Source of the DNA: PFL42 sp963789825
GTDB taxonomy: Bacteria > Chloroflexota > Anaerolineae > Anaerolineales > E44-bin32
DNA length: 64,000 bases
Direction: 5' to 3'
Assembly: GCA_963789825.1 (NCBI GenBank)
Contig: CAWBME010000006.1
Span: forward strand, 372,001-436,000
Positions 44,406 to 53,897 of the stretch are shown piece by piece (within the stretch, counting starts at the first letter, position 1; every line of letters starts with the position of its first letter). Made by a program: the position numbers and the translations under genes. Under the pieces are notes generated by a model. That model worked only from the letters and a program-made list of their open reading frames with translations. It made no database searches and had not been told where the DNA came from.

Positions 44406-45417
44406 GAGTCGGGCAGGACGCGCACGGCGCCTGACTCAAGCTGCGCGAACAAGCGCTCCACATCGTCCTGGCGGCCCGGACTGAACACGTCCGGGTCTAC
44501 GCTTTGCAGCCGCAGTGGCGCCGCGGCCGAGGCGAGCGTGTTGGCATCGGCTTCCCAGATCGTGCGCAGCGCTGCCGGCAGGTCGGGACGGATGGATGCC
44601 GCCCAGGTTCCGGGGGGTGCCACCGGCGGCAAGTCCGCCCCCAGGACCAGCATGCCTCGCTCGGCCGCCGCCTGGACCGCGGCCTGCGTGGCGAGGTCTT
44701 CCCCTAGGTACACCGTACTCACGCCCTGCAAGGCCAGCGCCTCTAGGGCGAGCAGCGTTCCCTCTTCGGATTGGCTGATCTCGACGAGAGGGTACTCAGC
44801 AAATGGCGGATAGGGAGGATTGCACAGGCCACAGCCGAAGACGCCCCCCTGAATGAAGGCGGACTGCATCTCCGCAGGCTGCGGAGGCAGGATGGCGCCG
44901 ATTCTCCACTCAGGCGCCAGCAGGGAGCTGGCGTACCCTGCAGAGAACGCCCGTCGAAGCTCGAAGTCGTTGCTGGGCGCCTGCAGCTCGGGCTGGAGTC
45001 GGTCGATTTGGCCAGGCTGAATGACCAGGATCTCGACTTGCGGCAGCTCTTCGGCGAGCGCTGCGAGTCCGGGGTCGGCCCCCTCGACGATCACGCGGCG
45101 GGTGGCACCGGTGACCAGCTGCGGCGTGAGCTCGGCGGCCGTGACAAGCACCAGGCCGCTTGCCTCGGCCAGCTCGGCGACGGTCGAAGCAAGCTCCTCG
45201 TCCGATCAGCCTGCTGCCCTCACGTTGGATGAACAGGAGCGAGGGGGGGGCAGGTGTTGGAGTGGCAGGCGGAGGCGTCGGGGCTGGTGTGGCAGGTGCA
45301 GATGGGGTTGGAGTCGGAACGCATGCTTGCGCCGCCAGGCTGAGTCCGACAAGGAGCGTTGCCGCGCGACCTGCGCCAGCGTCGGGCGCGGCAGGGGGCG
45401 TGGGGCACGCAGGTCAC
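44402..45417 (-). CDS. Lipoprotein resembling a periplasmic substrate-binding protein, two frameshifts
   Basis: Read from GTG 45417 with one extra C removed near 45353, the N-terminus is Arg-rich, then hydrophobic, ending in the lipobox AAQAC, followed by the linker VPTPTPSAPATPAPTPPP. A second extra base near 45205 must be removed to reach SDEELASTVAELAEASGL and the well-behaved frame from 45151 down. That domain has alternating beta strands and helices (VIVEGADPGLAAL, STVYLGEDLATQAAV) like two-lobed BMP-type sugar or nucleoside binders. Ligand unknown. Its start overlaps the stop of the small membrane protein upstream (GTGA). Confidence 0.65.
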
Positions 45418-45752
45418 GCGAAGGGCCCGCTGCGCGGGGAGGGGGCGTCGTCATCGGGCGGCTCGTCGTGCGGCTCGAGCAGGCGCTTCCAGCCCCCAGG
45501 GCTGCCGGCCAAGACACTGGCGGCGAGCAGCCCGACCAGCGTTGCAGCCAGTGCCGGCACGAGGTTGAGCGTGCCCAGGCGACCCCAAGTCCAACCCGTC
45601 AGCAGGCTCAGAAGCTGGCCCGCCCAGAAGGCAATCCAGGCGGCAAGCAGGTAGAGGCCGATGCGGGAGACCGGGCCGCCGCGCACCACGTGGAAGAGCA
45701 GTCCGCAGGCGGTGGCAATCACGAAGCCGAGCAAGATGCTCTGCAGTGTCAT
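45414..45752 (-). CDS. Small membrane protein of unknown function
   Basis: 112 residues with four hydrophobic segments (VIATACGLLFHVV, YLLAAWIAFWAGQLL, NLVPALAATLVGLL and the N-terminal LQSILLGF). C-terminal acidic tail (PHDEPPDDDAP). Its start overlaps the stop of mnmA, and the next gene starts at its stop, so it sits in the mnmA transcript. Not recognised. Confidence 0.7.
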   Translation of the reverse strand: MTLQSILLGFVIATACGLLFHVVRGGPVSRIGLYLLAAWIAFWAGQLLSLLTGWTWGRLGTLNLVPALAATLVGLLAASVLAGSPGGWKRLLEPHDEPPDDDAPSPRSGPFA

Positions 45753-46812
45753 CGCAGGATGGTTCCCCCACCCAAGCATTCCGCGCCGCGGTAGAACACC
45801 GCTGCCTGGCCGGGCGTGACCTCGGCCAGAGCCGGGCTGACGCGGACGAGCGCTCGGGCTGGCTCCAACCACTCGATTGTAGCCGGGAGTTCGCGCGAGT
45901 GGTAGCGGACCTGGACTGCAAGGCCCGGCTGGTCCTGCAGGGGGCGGTCGGAGACCCAATGCATGTCGCCGACGGTGAACGTCGATCTGCCAAGAGCGGA
46001 ACGTGGGCCGACGACGAGAGCATTGGAGTCAGGCCGCTTCTCAAGGACATACAGCGGGGATGGGCCGGGGATGCGGATGCCCTTGCGTTGGCCGATCGTG
46101 TAATCGATCAGCCCAGTGTGCTCGCCGACGGTATCTCCCTGGGAGTTCAGAATGGGGCCGGGGAGGCGGACATCGGGGATCCGGCTGGAGAGGAACTCCC
46201 GGTAGTCGGAGCCGCCGAGGAAGCATAGATCCTGGCTGTCGTGCCGGTCCATGCTGGCCAGGCTGCGCTGGTGGGCGATGAGGCGCACCTGGTCCTTGGT
46301 GAGCTCGCCGAGCGGGAACAGGGCCTGCGGCAGGTGCTCCTGGTTGAGCGACAGACGAGCGCGTAGGACTGATCCTTGGCGGTGTGGAGGGCGCGCAGCA
46401 GGCGCCAGCGGCCGCCGGCGAAGGCGGTGCGGGCGTAATGGCCGGTCGCAAGGTGCGTGGCGCCCATGGCGAGTGCGTGGTGCAGCAGGAAGCCCCAACG
46501 GATGAGGCGGTTGCAGTTCAAGCAGGGATTGGGCGTGATGCCTTGCGCATAGCCATGTATGAAGGGCTCGACAACGGACTGCAAGAAGGGTTGCTGGGCA
46601 TCCAGCACGTAGAAGGGGATCCCAAGCTGGGTGGCGGTCCGCCGGGCGCGTGCCACGTCTTCTGGCGAGCAACAGCGGTTGGGCCCATGGTCGGGGTCCG
46701 CCCACAGGCGGAGCATGAGGCCGAAGGCGATGTCTTCGGAATCGGTCAACAAGGCCGCGGCGACCGAGCTGTCAACGCCGCCGCTCATGGCGACCGCCAC
46801 AACTCGAGGCAT
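45749..46812 (-). CDS. mnmA: tRNA-specific 2-thiouridylase MnmA, frameshifted
   Basis: Thiolates U34 of tRNA-Lys, Glu and Gln. The N-terminal PP-loop is AMSGGVDSSVAAALL; the catalytic cysteines are in TPNPCLNCNRLIRWG and SQDLCFLGG. The frame breaks near 46354: KDQSYALV before, LSLNQEHLPQALFPL after. Here one base seems missing rather than extra. It directly follows iscS on the same strand (4-base gap), the usual sulfur donor pair. Its stop overlaps the next start. Confidence 0.93.
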
Positions 46813-46816
46813 GGCC

Positions 46817-47983
46817 TCAGTTCGCTCCGGCTGCTCGCAGAGCCTGGATCACTCGGGGCAGAACCGACAGAAAGCCGTCGACTTCTCCCGGCTGCGTGCT
46901 GCGCCCGACGGTCACCCGCAGCGAGCCCAGCGCCCACTCCGGGGCCAGCCCAAGCGCAAGCAGCACACCGGAGGGAGTCGGGTCGCCGGTCTTGCACGCC
47001 GAGCCCGACGAGCAGGCAAAGCCACTGCGGTCGAGGGCTGCGACCAGAGCATTGCCGTCGAGCCGGTGAAAGCAGAAGGAGGCGTGATTGGGCAGCCGCT
47101 GCAGCGGGTGCCCGGTGATGATGGCTTGTGGGACCTCGGCGGGGACTCGGGCGAGTATCCGGTCGCGCAGGCCCGAGTGGTGAGCATAGTCGGCAGGGCG
47201 CGTTTCCGCAGCGAGCCTGAGAGCAGTAGCCATGCCGACGATCAGCGGAACATTGTGGGTGCCGGCGCGCAGTGCGTGCTCCTGGCCACCTCCCGTGATC
47301 TCGGACAGCAGCGGAACCTGAGGAGGGCGCCGGAGCACGCCGACCCCCTTCGGCCCGTACAGCTTGTGGCCGCCGATCGAGATCAGCGCCGGCCATTGTG
47401 TCAACTCATGCAGATCGAGATGGGCCGCGCCCTGCACCGCATCGGTGTGGAAGGGAATCTCGCGCTCGGCGCACAGGCGAGCAAGATCGGCCACGGGGTT
47501 AAGCGTGCCGATCTCGTTGTTGGCATAGATCACCGAGACGACGGCGGTATCGGGTGTCAGGCGGCGACGCAGGTCGTCCGGGTCGACCTGACCATGGCGG
47601 TCGACCGGGAGCAGCTCGAGCGAGAAACCGTGGTGTAGGGCAAGCGCTTCGGCGGTGCGTAGCACGGCGGGGTGTTCGACCGGGGTGGTCAGCACGCACG
47701 TTGCGCTGCGAAGCTCCCGGCTGGCGAAGGCCGCGCCCCGCAGCGCCAGGTTGTCGCTCTCGGAGCCTCCGCTGGTGAAGATCACATCCTGCGCCGGGCA
47801 GCCGAGCACGGCAGCGACCTCGGCGCGCGCCCATTCGACGGCCGCCTCGCCGCGCTGGCCGAGCGTGTGGATCGAGGACGGATTGCCGTACTCGTCGGCG
47901 AAGTACGGTTGCATGGCGGCGAGCACCTCGCGGGCAACAGGGGTGGTCGCGGCGTGGTCCAGGTAGACCGCCGGGGCGGGCAT
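46817..47983 (-). CDS. iscS: Cysteine desulfurase
   Basis: PLP enzyme that takes sulfur from cysteine. 388 residues. Signature start VYLDHAATTPVAREV, the PLP Lys in SIGGHKLYGPKG, and the mobile active Cys in SSGSACKTG. No iscU or other Fe-S scaffold gene is nearby; the partner is mnmA, so a role in tRNA thiolation, perhaps also feeding ttuA/ttuB, is likely. TAGAAT on the minus strand ends seven bases before ATG 47983, so the mRNA may be leaderless. Confidence 0.94.
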   Translation of the reverse strand: MPAPAVYLDHAATTPVAREVLAAMQPYFADEYGNPSSIHTLGQRGEAAVEWARAEVAAVLGCPAQDVIFTSGGSESDNLALRGAAFASRELRSATCVLTTPVEHPAVLRTAEALALHHGFSLELLPVDRHGQVDPDDLRRRLTPDTAVVSVIYANNEIGTLNPVADLARLCAEREIPFHTDAVQGAAHLDLHELTQWPALISIGGHKLYGPKGVGVLRRPPQVPLLSEITGGGQEHALRAGTHNVPLIVGMATALRLAAETRPADYAHHSGLRDRILARVPAEVPQAIITGHPLQRLPNHASFCFHRLDGNALVAALDRSGFACSSGSACKTGDPTPSGVLLALGLAPEWALGSLRVTVGRSTQPGEVDGFLSVLPRVIQALRAAGAN

Positions 47984-47989
47984 GGCGGC

Positions 47990-47995
47990 ATTCTA
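47990..47995 (-). promoter_or_regulatory. -10 element of iscS-mnmA
   Basis: Minus strand GTTAGAATGCCGCCATG: TAGAAT ends seven bases before the ATG. Start of transcription would coincide with the A of the start codon. Confidence 0.5.
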
Positions 47996-48085
47996 ACATG
48001 CAGCCTGCTCGCGGCCTCGACTGGGGGCGATGAACAGCAGGGCGTCGGCATGTCCAAGCTCACATCCACGGCGGGAGGCGACAGG

Positions 48086-48091
48086 TATAAT
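48086..48091 (+). promoter_or_regulatory. Candidate -10 element of eno
   Basis: GGTATAATCGC, a perfect TATAAT about 35 bases upstream of ATG 48127; no clear -35. Confidence 0.5.
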
Positions 48092-48126
48092 CGCTGCGAA
48101 GTCCGCTCCAAGGAGAGCTCAACGCC

Positions 48127-49420
48127 ATGACGACGATCATCGAATCCGTTGCCGCGCGCGAAATCCTCGACTCGCGCGGCAATCCAACGGTTGAAGTCGA
48201 GGTGATTCTGCTCGACGGTAGCTGGGCGCGGGCAGCTGTCCCTTCCGGCGCCTCGACCGGCGTGCACGAGGCGCTAGAACTGCGGGATGGCGAGAAGGAT
48301 CGCTACCGCGGCAAGGGCGTGCGGCGGGCGGTGGAGAACGTCAACACGGCCATCGCCGAACTGCTGCTGGGGTGGGATGCGGTCGAGCAACGCGCGATCG
48401 ATCTGGCTCTGATCGAGCTGGATGGGACGAAGAACAAGGCGCGCCTCGGCGCCAACGCCATGCTGGGCGCAAGCCTGGCTGTAGCGAAGGCGGCCGCCAA
48501 TTCGCTCGAGCTTCCGCTGTACCGCTACATCGGGGGCGTGCATGCCCACGTGCTTCCGGTGCCGATGCTCAATATCCTCAATGGTGGAGCGCACACCGGC
48601 TGGCAGTCCACCGATGCCCAGGAATTCATGATCATGCCGCTCGGCGCACCGAGCTTCGCCGAGGGCCTGCGCTGGGGCTCAGAGGTCTATCAGACGCTCA
48701 AAGACGTGCTTGAAGGCGCGCGGTTACACCGCGCTGGTTGGGGATGAGGGCGGGTATGCCCCGGCGCTGAAGGCCAATGCCGAGGCGGTAGAGGTGATCC
48801 TGGAGGCCATCCACAAGGCGGGCTACAAGGCCGGCGAGCAGATCGCGATCGCCCTCGATCCCGCCGCCTCTGAGCTGTACGACGAGAACAAGAAGCGCTA
48901 TCTCCTGCGCCGCGAAGGCAAGGAGCTGACCGGCGAGCAGCTGGTCGAATTCTGGAAGTCATGGGTCGAGCAGTATCCGATCGTCTCGATCGAGGACGGC
49001 CTGGCCCAGGATGATTGGGACAGCTGGAAGCTGATGACCCGCGAGCTGGGCTCGCGGATCCAGCTGGTCGGCGACGACCTGCTGGTTACCAACCCCGAGC
49101 GCGTGCGACGCGGAATTGAGGAGCAGGCGTGCAATGCGCTGCTGGTCAAGCTCAACCAGATCGGAACGCTGACCGAGACCATCGAGGCCGTCGAGATGTG
49201 CCAGCGCGCCGGCTGGCGCGCCGTGACCTCGCACCGCTCCGGCGAGACCGAGGATGCGACCATCGCTGACCTGGCGGTGGCCCTGAACATGGGGCAGATC
49301 AAGACCGGCGCGCCGGCGCGGTCGGATCGAGTGGCAAAGTACAACCAACTGCTCCGGATCGAGGAGGAGCTGGGCGACAACGGCCACTACGCCGGGTGGC
49401 AGGCTTTGCGCCGCGCGTAG
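48127..49420 (+). CDS. eno: Enolase, frameshifted
   Basis: Converts 2-phosphoglycerate to phosphoenolpyruvate in glycolysis. About 430 residues. Motifs: AREILDSRGNPTVEVEV, PSGASTGVHEA, GGAHTGWQSTDAQEFMI, and in the second half SIEDGLAQDDW, VGDDLLVTN, LVKLNQIGTLTE and SHRSGETEDATIADL, covering the Mg ligands and the catalytic Lys. The frame shifts at 48710-48711 (extra T in GTGCTTGAAG): YQTLKDVL before, KARGYTALVGDEGGYAP after. Since eno is normally essential and single copy, a sequence error is the best explanation. Confidence 0.94.
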
Positions 49421-49491
49421 GCAGCCTGGCTCGCCCGGGCCCGCATGCCGGCGACGGCGTGTGAGGGCATGCCATCACTGGAATGGCCCAC

Positions 49492-49524
49492 GCTGCGGGA
49501 TCCGCACTTGCGGGATCCCGCAGC
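49492..49524 (+). repeat. Strong inverted repeat after eno
   Basis: GCTGCGGGATCC (49492-49503) and GGATCCCGCAGC (49513-49524), a perfect 12-bp stem with a nine-base loop. It lies between the eno stop and the convergent gene at 49633. There is no T-run, so it may be a transcription barrier or processing hairpin rather than a simple terminator. Confidence 0.6.
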
Positions 49525-49632
49525 TGCTTCACCTCGGGATCGACGGGTGGTTGGATGGGAACAATCCCGGGCAGATAGCCAGCGGCGGGGCGAAGGTCCG
49601 GGGATTGAGCGCGGCAGGACGAAACGGCGAAG

Positions 49633-50118
49633 TCAGGCGGATGGCTCGCGGGTGGGGGCGCCGTTGTCGGTGCGGGCTGCTGCGGGGGTTGCGCAGTACG
49701 GGCACAGGCGCCAGGCGAGCTCGAGCAGGTTACCGCAGGCTGAGCAGGCGCGGCGCAGCCGGGTGGCACAGGCAGGGCACACCTGCCAGTCTGACAGCGT
49801 GCGCGCGCCGCAGCCCGGGCACTGGCTCCTGGCCTCAATCTCACTCAGCAGGGCCTCTTCTTCCAGCGCGTGCTGGTAGGCCTCCTCGAGCGTGGAAGGC
49901 GGTCGGAGCAGTAGGTAGATGATCACCCCGAGCGGGCCGAGCAGAAGCACGACAACGGCCGCCAGCAGGCGCAGGACCCGGTCCTGACTGCGGCGAGCGA
50001 GGTCGCGGTAGGCCCAGAACACCAAGGCCAACCACAGAGCGGTGAGGAAGGCGCCGAAGAGCGCCGTGCCGAACAACAGCGCGTCCCGCAAAGTCCCCAG
50101 GCTGGGCTGGAAAGGCAT
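49633..50118 (-). CDS. Membrane protein with zinc-ribbon tail
   Basis: 161 residues. Two hydrophobic segments (about 15-38 and 48-68) with the sequence pattern VFWAYRDLARRSQDRV..LLGPLGVIIYLLLRPP, like the PLDc_N/double-TM modules found before zinc ribbons. Then CPGCG, CPACA, CSACG and CPYCA form a double zinc ribbon. Function unknown, perhaps protein-protein contacts at the membrane. TAGGAGA precedes the ATG and TGCTATAAT lies upstream. Confidence 0.8.
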   Translation of the reverse strand: MPFQPSLGTLRDALLFGTALFGAFLTALWLALVFWAYRDLARRSQDRVLRLLAAVVVLLLGPLGVIIYLLLRPPSTLEEAYQHALEEEALLSEIEARSQCPGCGARTLSDWQVCPACATRLRRACSACGNLLELAWRLCPYCATPAAARTDNGAPTREPSA

Positions 50119-50140
50119 CCCGTATCTCCTACGGTCGGCG

Positions 50141-50146
50141 ATTATA
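50141..50146 (-). promoter_or_regulatory. Extended -10 element of the zinc-ribbon protein
   Basis: Minus strand GTGCTATAATCGCC, 22 bases before ATG 50118. Same GCTATAATC motif as mreB and hisS. Confidence 0.55.
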
Positions 50147-50268
50147 GCACGCAGCCATCCTGCGCAGGATGGTGCAAGCTGCAGGCCGCGCGCCGAAGAA
50201 ACCGTCCGGCGGAGGGCGGGCCGATGGCCGGCTGCGACGGGGAACCAGCCTACGCGGCGCCGACGCGT

Positions 50269-50296
50269 TGACAGCGCACAGTGGCTGCACTATAGT
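50269..50296 (+). promoter_or_regulatory. Promoter of radC
   Basis: TTGACA (50269-50274), 16-base spacer, TATAGT (50291-50296). Transcription would start near 50303, about 20 bases before the ribosome site AGGGGG. Confidence 0.7.
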
Positions 50297-50324
50297 CGCG
50301 GCGACCGTGCCGCAGGGGGATGCA

Positions 50325-51023
50325 ATGGCCGGCTACGAGGTACACCGCATCGCCGACATGCCGTCGGCCGAGCGGCCGCGCGAACGGATGCAGCGCCTCG
50401 GTGCGGGCGCACTGAGCGATGGCGAGCTGTTGGCCATCCTGATTCAGAGCGGCCGGCGGGGCCGAAGCGCCGTCCAGCTGGCACAAATGATGCTATCCTC
50501 CGGCAGGGGTCTCGCTGGCGTTCAACGGATGTCCTTCGATGAGTTGTGTGGCATGAGCGGGATTGGCACGGCCAAGGCGGCCCAGCTGCAGGCGGCGATG
50601 GAAATCGGACGGCGAATCTCGGCGCTGGCTCCTGAGGAGCGCCCCGCGTTGCAGAGCCCACAGGACGTTGCGCGGCTGGTGTCGTATGAGATGCAGGCGT
50701 TTGAGCAGGAGCACATGCGTGTGCTGCTGTGCGACACCCGCAACCGCCTGATCCGGATCGTCGAGGTGTACAAGGGAAGCCTGAACGCCGCCAGCGTGCG
50801 GATCGGCGAGGTGTTCCGTGATGCGGTTCGTGCCAACGCCGCCAGCCTGGTGGTGGTGCACAACCATCCCAGCGGCGACCCGACGCCCAGTCCGGAGGAC
50901 GTTGCGTTGACCCGCGCCATGGTGGAAGCCGGAAAGCTGCTGGATGTCGAAGTGCTCGATCACTTGATCGTCGGGCAGGGGCAGTTCGTCTCGCTCAAGG
51001 CCCGCGGCCTGGGTTTCTCTTGA
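50325..51023 (+). CDS. radC: RadC family JAB-domain protein
   Basis: About 232 residues. An N-terminal helix-hairpin-helix part (GMSGIGTAKAAQL) is joined to a JAB1/MPN-like metal-protease fold with the Glu in GEVFRDAVR and the motif HNHPSGDPTPSPED. RadC's true activity is unsettled; it was once thought to act in DNA repair. ATG 50325 has AGGGGG upstream. Notable because JAB-type proteases cut after di-glycine of ubiquitin-like proteins, and a masked di-glycine protein is encoded at 5796-6002; no direct evidence connects them. Confidence 0.95.
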   Translation: MAGYEVHRIADMPSAERPRERMQRLGAGALSDGELLAILIQSGRRGRSAVQLAQMMLSSGRGLAGVQRMSFDELCGMSGIGTAKAAQLQAAMEIGRRISALAPEERPALQSPQDVARLVSYEMQAFEQEHMRVLLCDTRNRLIRIVEVYKGSLNAASVRIGEVFRDAVRANAASLVVVHNHPSGDPTPSPEDVALTRAMVEAGKLLDVEVLDHLIVGQGQFVSLKARGLGFS

Positions 51024-51038
51024 TGGGGGCTTGCCCGA

Positions 51039-52691
51039 ATGGCTGAGTTCCAGATCGTGTTGCTGCCTCGCCAGGACTATTGGGAGTGGGTACGTGTCTG
51101 TCAGGAGTACGTGCTGGCCTTCGGTCCGAACCTCACCTCCGACCCCCTGACCGCGGGGCGCTACATGTCGCCGCGCCAGGTGATCACCTTCCCTGAGATC
51201 CCCGGGGCCTACGCCGAGAGCCAGGACCTGGTCGCCTGGTTCCAGAAGCGGTTTCCCGGGATCCGCCTGGATGCGGTTCAGGCCTCAACGCCGAACCAGC
51301 TGCGGAAGCAGTTCGCCAAGCGCATCGAGGCGAAAGACCGCTACGGACAGCGCCTGCGTCCGTTCTACTTGCAGTGGGCCACCGACTACCCGGTGATGAC
51401 CCAGGCGTTCGGCGTCAATGCGCAGATCTACCACCGCTTCGGTTTGCCCGGCCACGAAGGGGTAGATATGCGGGCGCTGACCAACACCAACATCTACGCT
51501 GCCTTCGAGGGTGTGGTCTACGAGGTCTTTCGGGACGCGAAACTGCATGCCTACGGCATCCATGTTCGCCTGCGGCATCGCGACGGTTACAAGACCGTGT
51601 ATGCGCACTTGGCCAAGCCGCTGGTGAGGCTCGGCGACCAGGTCCAGGGTGGCCAGTTGATCGGCAAAGCCAACTCGACGGGCGCCTCCACGGGGGCGCA
51701 TCTTCATCTCACGCTGAAGCGCGATGGGGCAACTGCCAGGGGTGAGACGAACTATCCGAAGGACATTATCGACCCCACTCCCTACCTGGTGTGGCCGGAT
51801 GGCTACCGTGTCAAGCAGGTTGAGGCCAAGGGCTGGCCTGCCGAGCGCTGCCTGGTGGGTGCGGTGGGGCGCCTCGGCGGCACGCTGCAGGCGGCGGACC
51901 TGGACTTGGTTGCCAGGGCCGGCCTGGAGGCGCTGAGCGTCAGCCTGACGGAGACCGAGGAGACGCTGCGCGCACTGCGGCGCATTCACCCGGGAATGAT
52001 GCTGATCAGCGCGGTGCCCTCGCCTGAAGGCGGGCCGGACAATCGAGGCTCGACTGCGCAGATGCGCAGCCTGGGTGACGTCGGCCGACTGCTGAAGGAG
52101 GGGGTTCGGGACTTCGAATTGGGTGCAGTGCCCAATCTGCAGCTCGGCGGGTGGAACCGCGCCTGGCGCGACGGCGCCGAGTTCGCCGCATGGTGGCTCG
52201 AGGCCGCGGCCGCGATCAGAGCCGAGCATCCCTCAGTCCGCCTCGGTTTTCCGGCGCTCGACCCAGGCGGATCGCTGGACGGGTGGCGGGCTGAGGCCCT
52301 ACAGTTCCTCGAACAGGCCGGGGCCGCCGCCGATCAGGCCGACTGGATTGGCGTGCATGCCTACTGGGATTCGGGGGAGGCGCTCGAAGATCTCAATGGC
52401 GGGCGATGGTATGAGTATGTCATCGAGCGATTCCCGGGAAAGCGTCTGGTCATCACGGCGTTCGCCAACCCGTCACCGGAGGTCACGCCGCAGGTGAAGG
52501 CGGGGCAATACCTGGACTTCCTAAGGGCGGTGGCCGATGAACCGGCGATCGGGGCGGCGTTGTGCAGTTGCCTGTCGGCCGCCGGTGGCTTCGACGCAGT
52601 CGTCTGGCGAAAAGAATCCGGCGAGGATCGCGGGATTGCCGAGCGGATCGGCGAGCGCCGCCGCACCACTGGCCCTTTGCTCAGCGGGTGA
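51039..52691 (+). CDS. M23 peptidase fused to a TIM-barrel-like domain
   Basis: 550 residues without an obvious signal peptide. Middle part (about 105-255): a LytM fold with FGLPGHEGVDMR (H139, D143), VYAHLAK (H190) and GAHLHLTL (H221, H223), the complete zinc set. From about 265 to the end: alternating strands and helices (LEALSVSLTETEE, RDFELGAVPNL, VRLGFPALDP, WIGVHAYWDSGE, RLVITAFANPS), like a glycoside-hydrolase-type barrel. The order suggests cell-wall lysis by two activities, but secretion is unclear. It follows radC by 15 bases and overlaps the convergent acyP by 11. Confidence 0.82.
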   Translation: MAEFQIVLLPRQDYWEWVRVCQEYVLAFGPNLTSDPLTAGRYMSPRQVITFPEIPGAYAESQDLVAWFQKRFPGIRLDAVQASTPNQLRKQFAKRIEAKDRYGQRLRPFYLQWATDYPVMTQAFGVNAQIYHRFGLPGHEGVDMRALTNTNIYAAFEGVVYEVFRDAKLHAYGIHVRLRHRDGYKTVYAHLAKPLVRLGDQVQGGQLIGKANSTGASTGAHLHLTLKRDGATARGETNYPKDIIDPTPYLVWPDGYRVKQVEAKGWPAERCLVGAVGRLGGTLQAADLDLVARAGLEALSVSLTETEETLRALRRIHPGMMLISAVPSPEGGPDNRGSTAQMRSLGDVGRLLKEGVRDFELGAVPNLQLGGWNRAWRDGAEFAAWWLEAAAAIRAEHPSVRLGFPALDPGGSLDGWRAEALQFLEQAGAAADQADWIGVHAYWDSGEALEDLNGGRWYEYVIERFPGKRLVITAFANPSPEVTPQVKAGQYLDFLRAVADEPAIGAALCSCLSAAGGFDAVVWRKESGEDRGIAERIGERRRTTGPLLSG

Positions 52692-52965
52692 TACGGAACC
52701 CGCTGCAGGTTTCGGTGCTACCCCGCAGCTGACTGTCGACGCAATCCACGCGACCCCCGGACGGCCCTCTGTGCAACGCTGCCAGCAGGCGATTCAAGGC
52801 GTCGTCGCCGCCCTGAGCCAGGACCTCGACCGTGCCGTTCGGCAAGTTGCGCGTCCAGCCCGACAGCCCCAGGGTTGCGGCCTGATCCAGCACAAAGTAG
52901 CGGTAACCAACTCCCTGCACCCGGCCGACGACGATGGCATGCAGCTCGGCGAACGGCTCGCTCAT
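52681..52965 (-). CDS. acyP: Acylphosphatase
   Basis: 94 residues, the normal size. Hydrolyses acyl phosphates such as carbamoyl phosphate or 1,3-bisphosphoglycerate. Signature VVGRVQGVGYRYFV (catalytic Arg) and the second motif GWTRNLPNGTVEVLAQG (catalytic Asn). It lies on the minus strand, 20 bases upstream of nothing obvious in its own unit, and ends inside the 3' end of the convergent M23 gene. Confidence 0.95.
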   Translation of the reverse strand: MSEPFAELHAIVVGRVQGVGYRYFVLDQAATLGLSGWTRNLPNGTVEVLAQGGDDALNRLLAALHRGPSGGRVDCVDSQLRGSTETCSGFRITR

Positions 52966-52985
52966 CGTTCCTCCCGGGGTGTGGA

Positions 52986-53897
52986 TTAGGCCCCAAGCAG
53001 TGCCAGGATAGGCGTCAGCGTCAGCGGACTGAGCAGTGTGCTCACCAGCACCGCTCCGGCGACGAACCCAGGCTCGGTGTCAAACTCGGTGGCGATGATC
53101 GAGCTCAGCACGGCGCTCGGCATGCCGGCCTCAAGCACCGCGACCTTGCCGGCCAGCGCCGGCAGGGAGAAGGCCGGAAGCAGTAACCAGGCGAGCACCG
53201 GGCTGGCGATCAGCCTCAACCCGGACGAGAGCCCGACGAGTGCCGGGCGCTGAGGCATACCGGCCTTGGCCATCTGCATGCCGAGCAGCAGCAGCATGAT
53301 GGGGACGGCGGCAGCTGCCAGAAGCTCGATCGGCCGGGCAACGAAGGGCGGGATGGCGACGCCGCTGCTGCGCACTAGCAGGGCCAGCGGGATCGAGTAC
53401 AGCGCCGGCACTTTCAGCAGGCCGACGGCTGCCTTCCAAGGCGATGTCCGTCCGACCGTGGCGATGTACACGCCGACTGCATTGGTGAGCATGGAACTGG
53501 TGACGAAGAACACACTCGCCCAGGCCAGGCCCGTCTCGCCAAAGGCGAATTTGCTCACGGACAACCCGTAGTTGCCGGCGTTCATGAAGGTCACGCTCAG
53601 GATGAAGGCGGCTGCAATTGGCTGCGGCAAGCGGAGTGCGCGGCTGACGAGAATGCCAATTGCGGCCATGCAGGCGATGAGGGCGGTTGCCAGCAGCATC
53701 ATCTGCCCGAGTTGCGCGGGAAGGATGTCGGAGGAGACTAGTAGGTCGAATTGCAGTGCGGGAAGGGCGGCGTAGAAAGCGACTCGCGAGAGTGGCGAGG
53801 GATCGATGTGGAGCGCGCGCTGCAGCACGAAGCCAACGCCGGCGACAATGAGCACCGGCACGATGTTCTCGGCGAACAGCCGCAGGAGCGTGGTCAC
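52986..53897 (-). CDS. AEC family permease
   Basis: 303 residues with about nine or ten hydrophobic segments. The auxin efflux carrier-like family includes malate and other organic acid transporters. Typical stretch FMNAGNYGLSVSKFAFG in the middle and, near the end, LPALAGKVAVLEAGMPSAV. Substrate undetermined. Its start overlaps the stop of the HEAT protein by four bases (ATGA). Confidence 0.85.
   Translation of the reverse strand: MTTLLRLFAENIVPVLIVAGVGFVLQRALHIDPSPLSRVAFYAALPALQFDLLVSSDILPAQLGQMMLLATALIACMAAIGILVSRALRLPQPIAAAFILSVTFMNAGNYGLSVSKFAFGETGLAWASVFFVTSSMLTNAVGVYIATVGRTSPWKAAVGLLKVPALYSIPLALLVRSSGVAIPPFVARPIELLAAAAVPIMLLLLGMQMAKAGMPQRPALVGLSSGLRLIASPVLAWLLLPAFSLPALAGKVAVLEAGMPSAVLSSIIATEFDTEPGFVAGAVLVSTLLSPLTLTPILALLGA

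Noticed and set aside
48127..49420. Programmed frameshift in enolase
   Set aside because: No slippery heptamer or downstream pseudoknot, and the same kind of break occurs in unrelated genes, so a sequence error is simpler.
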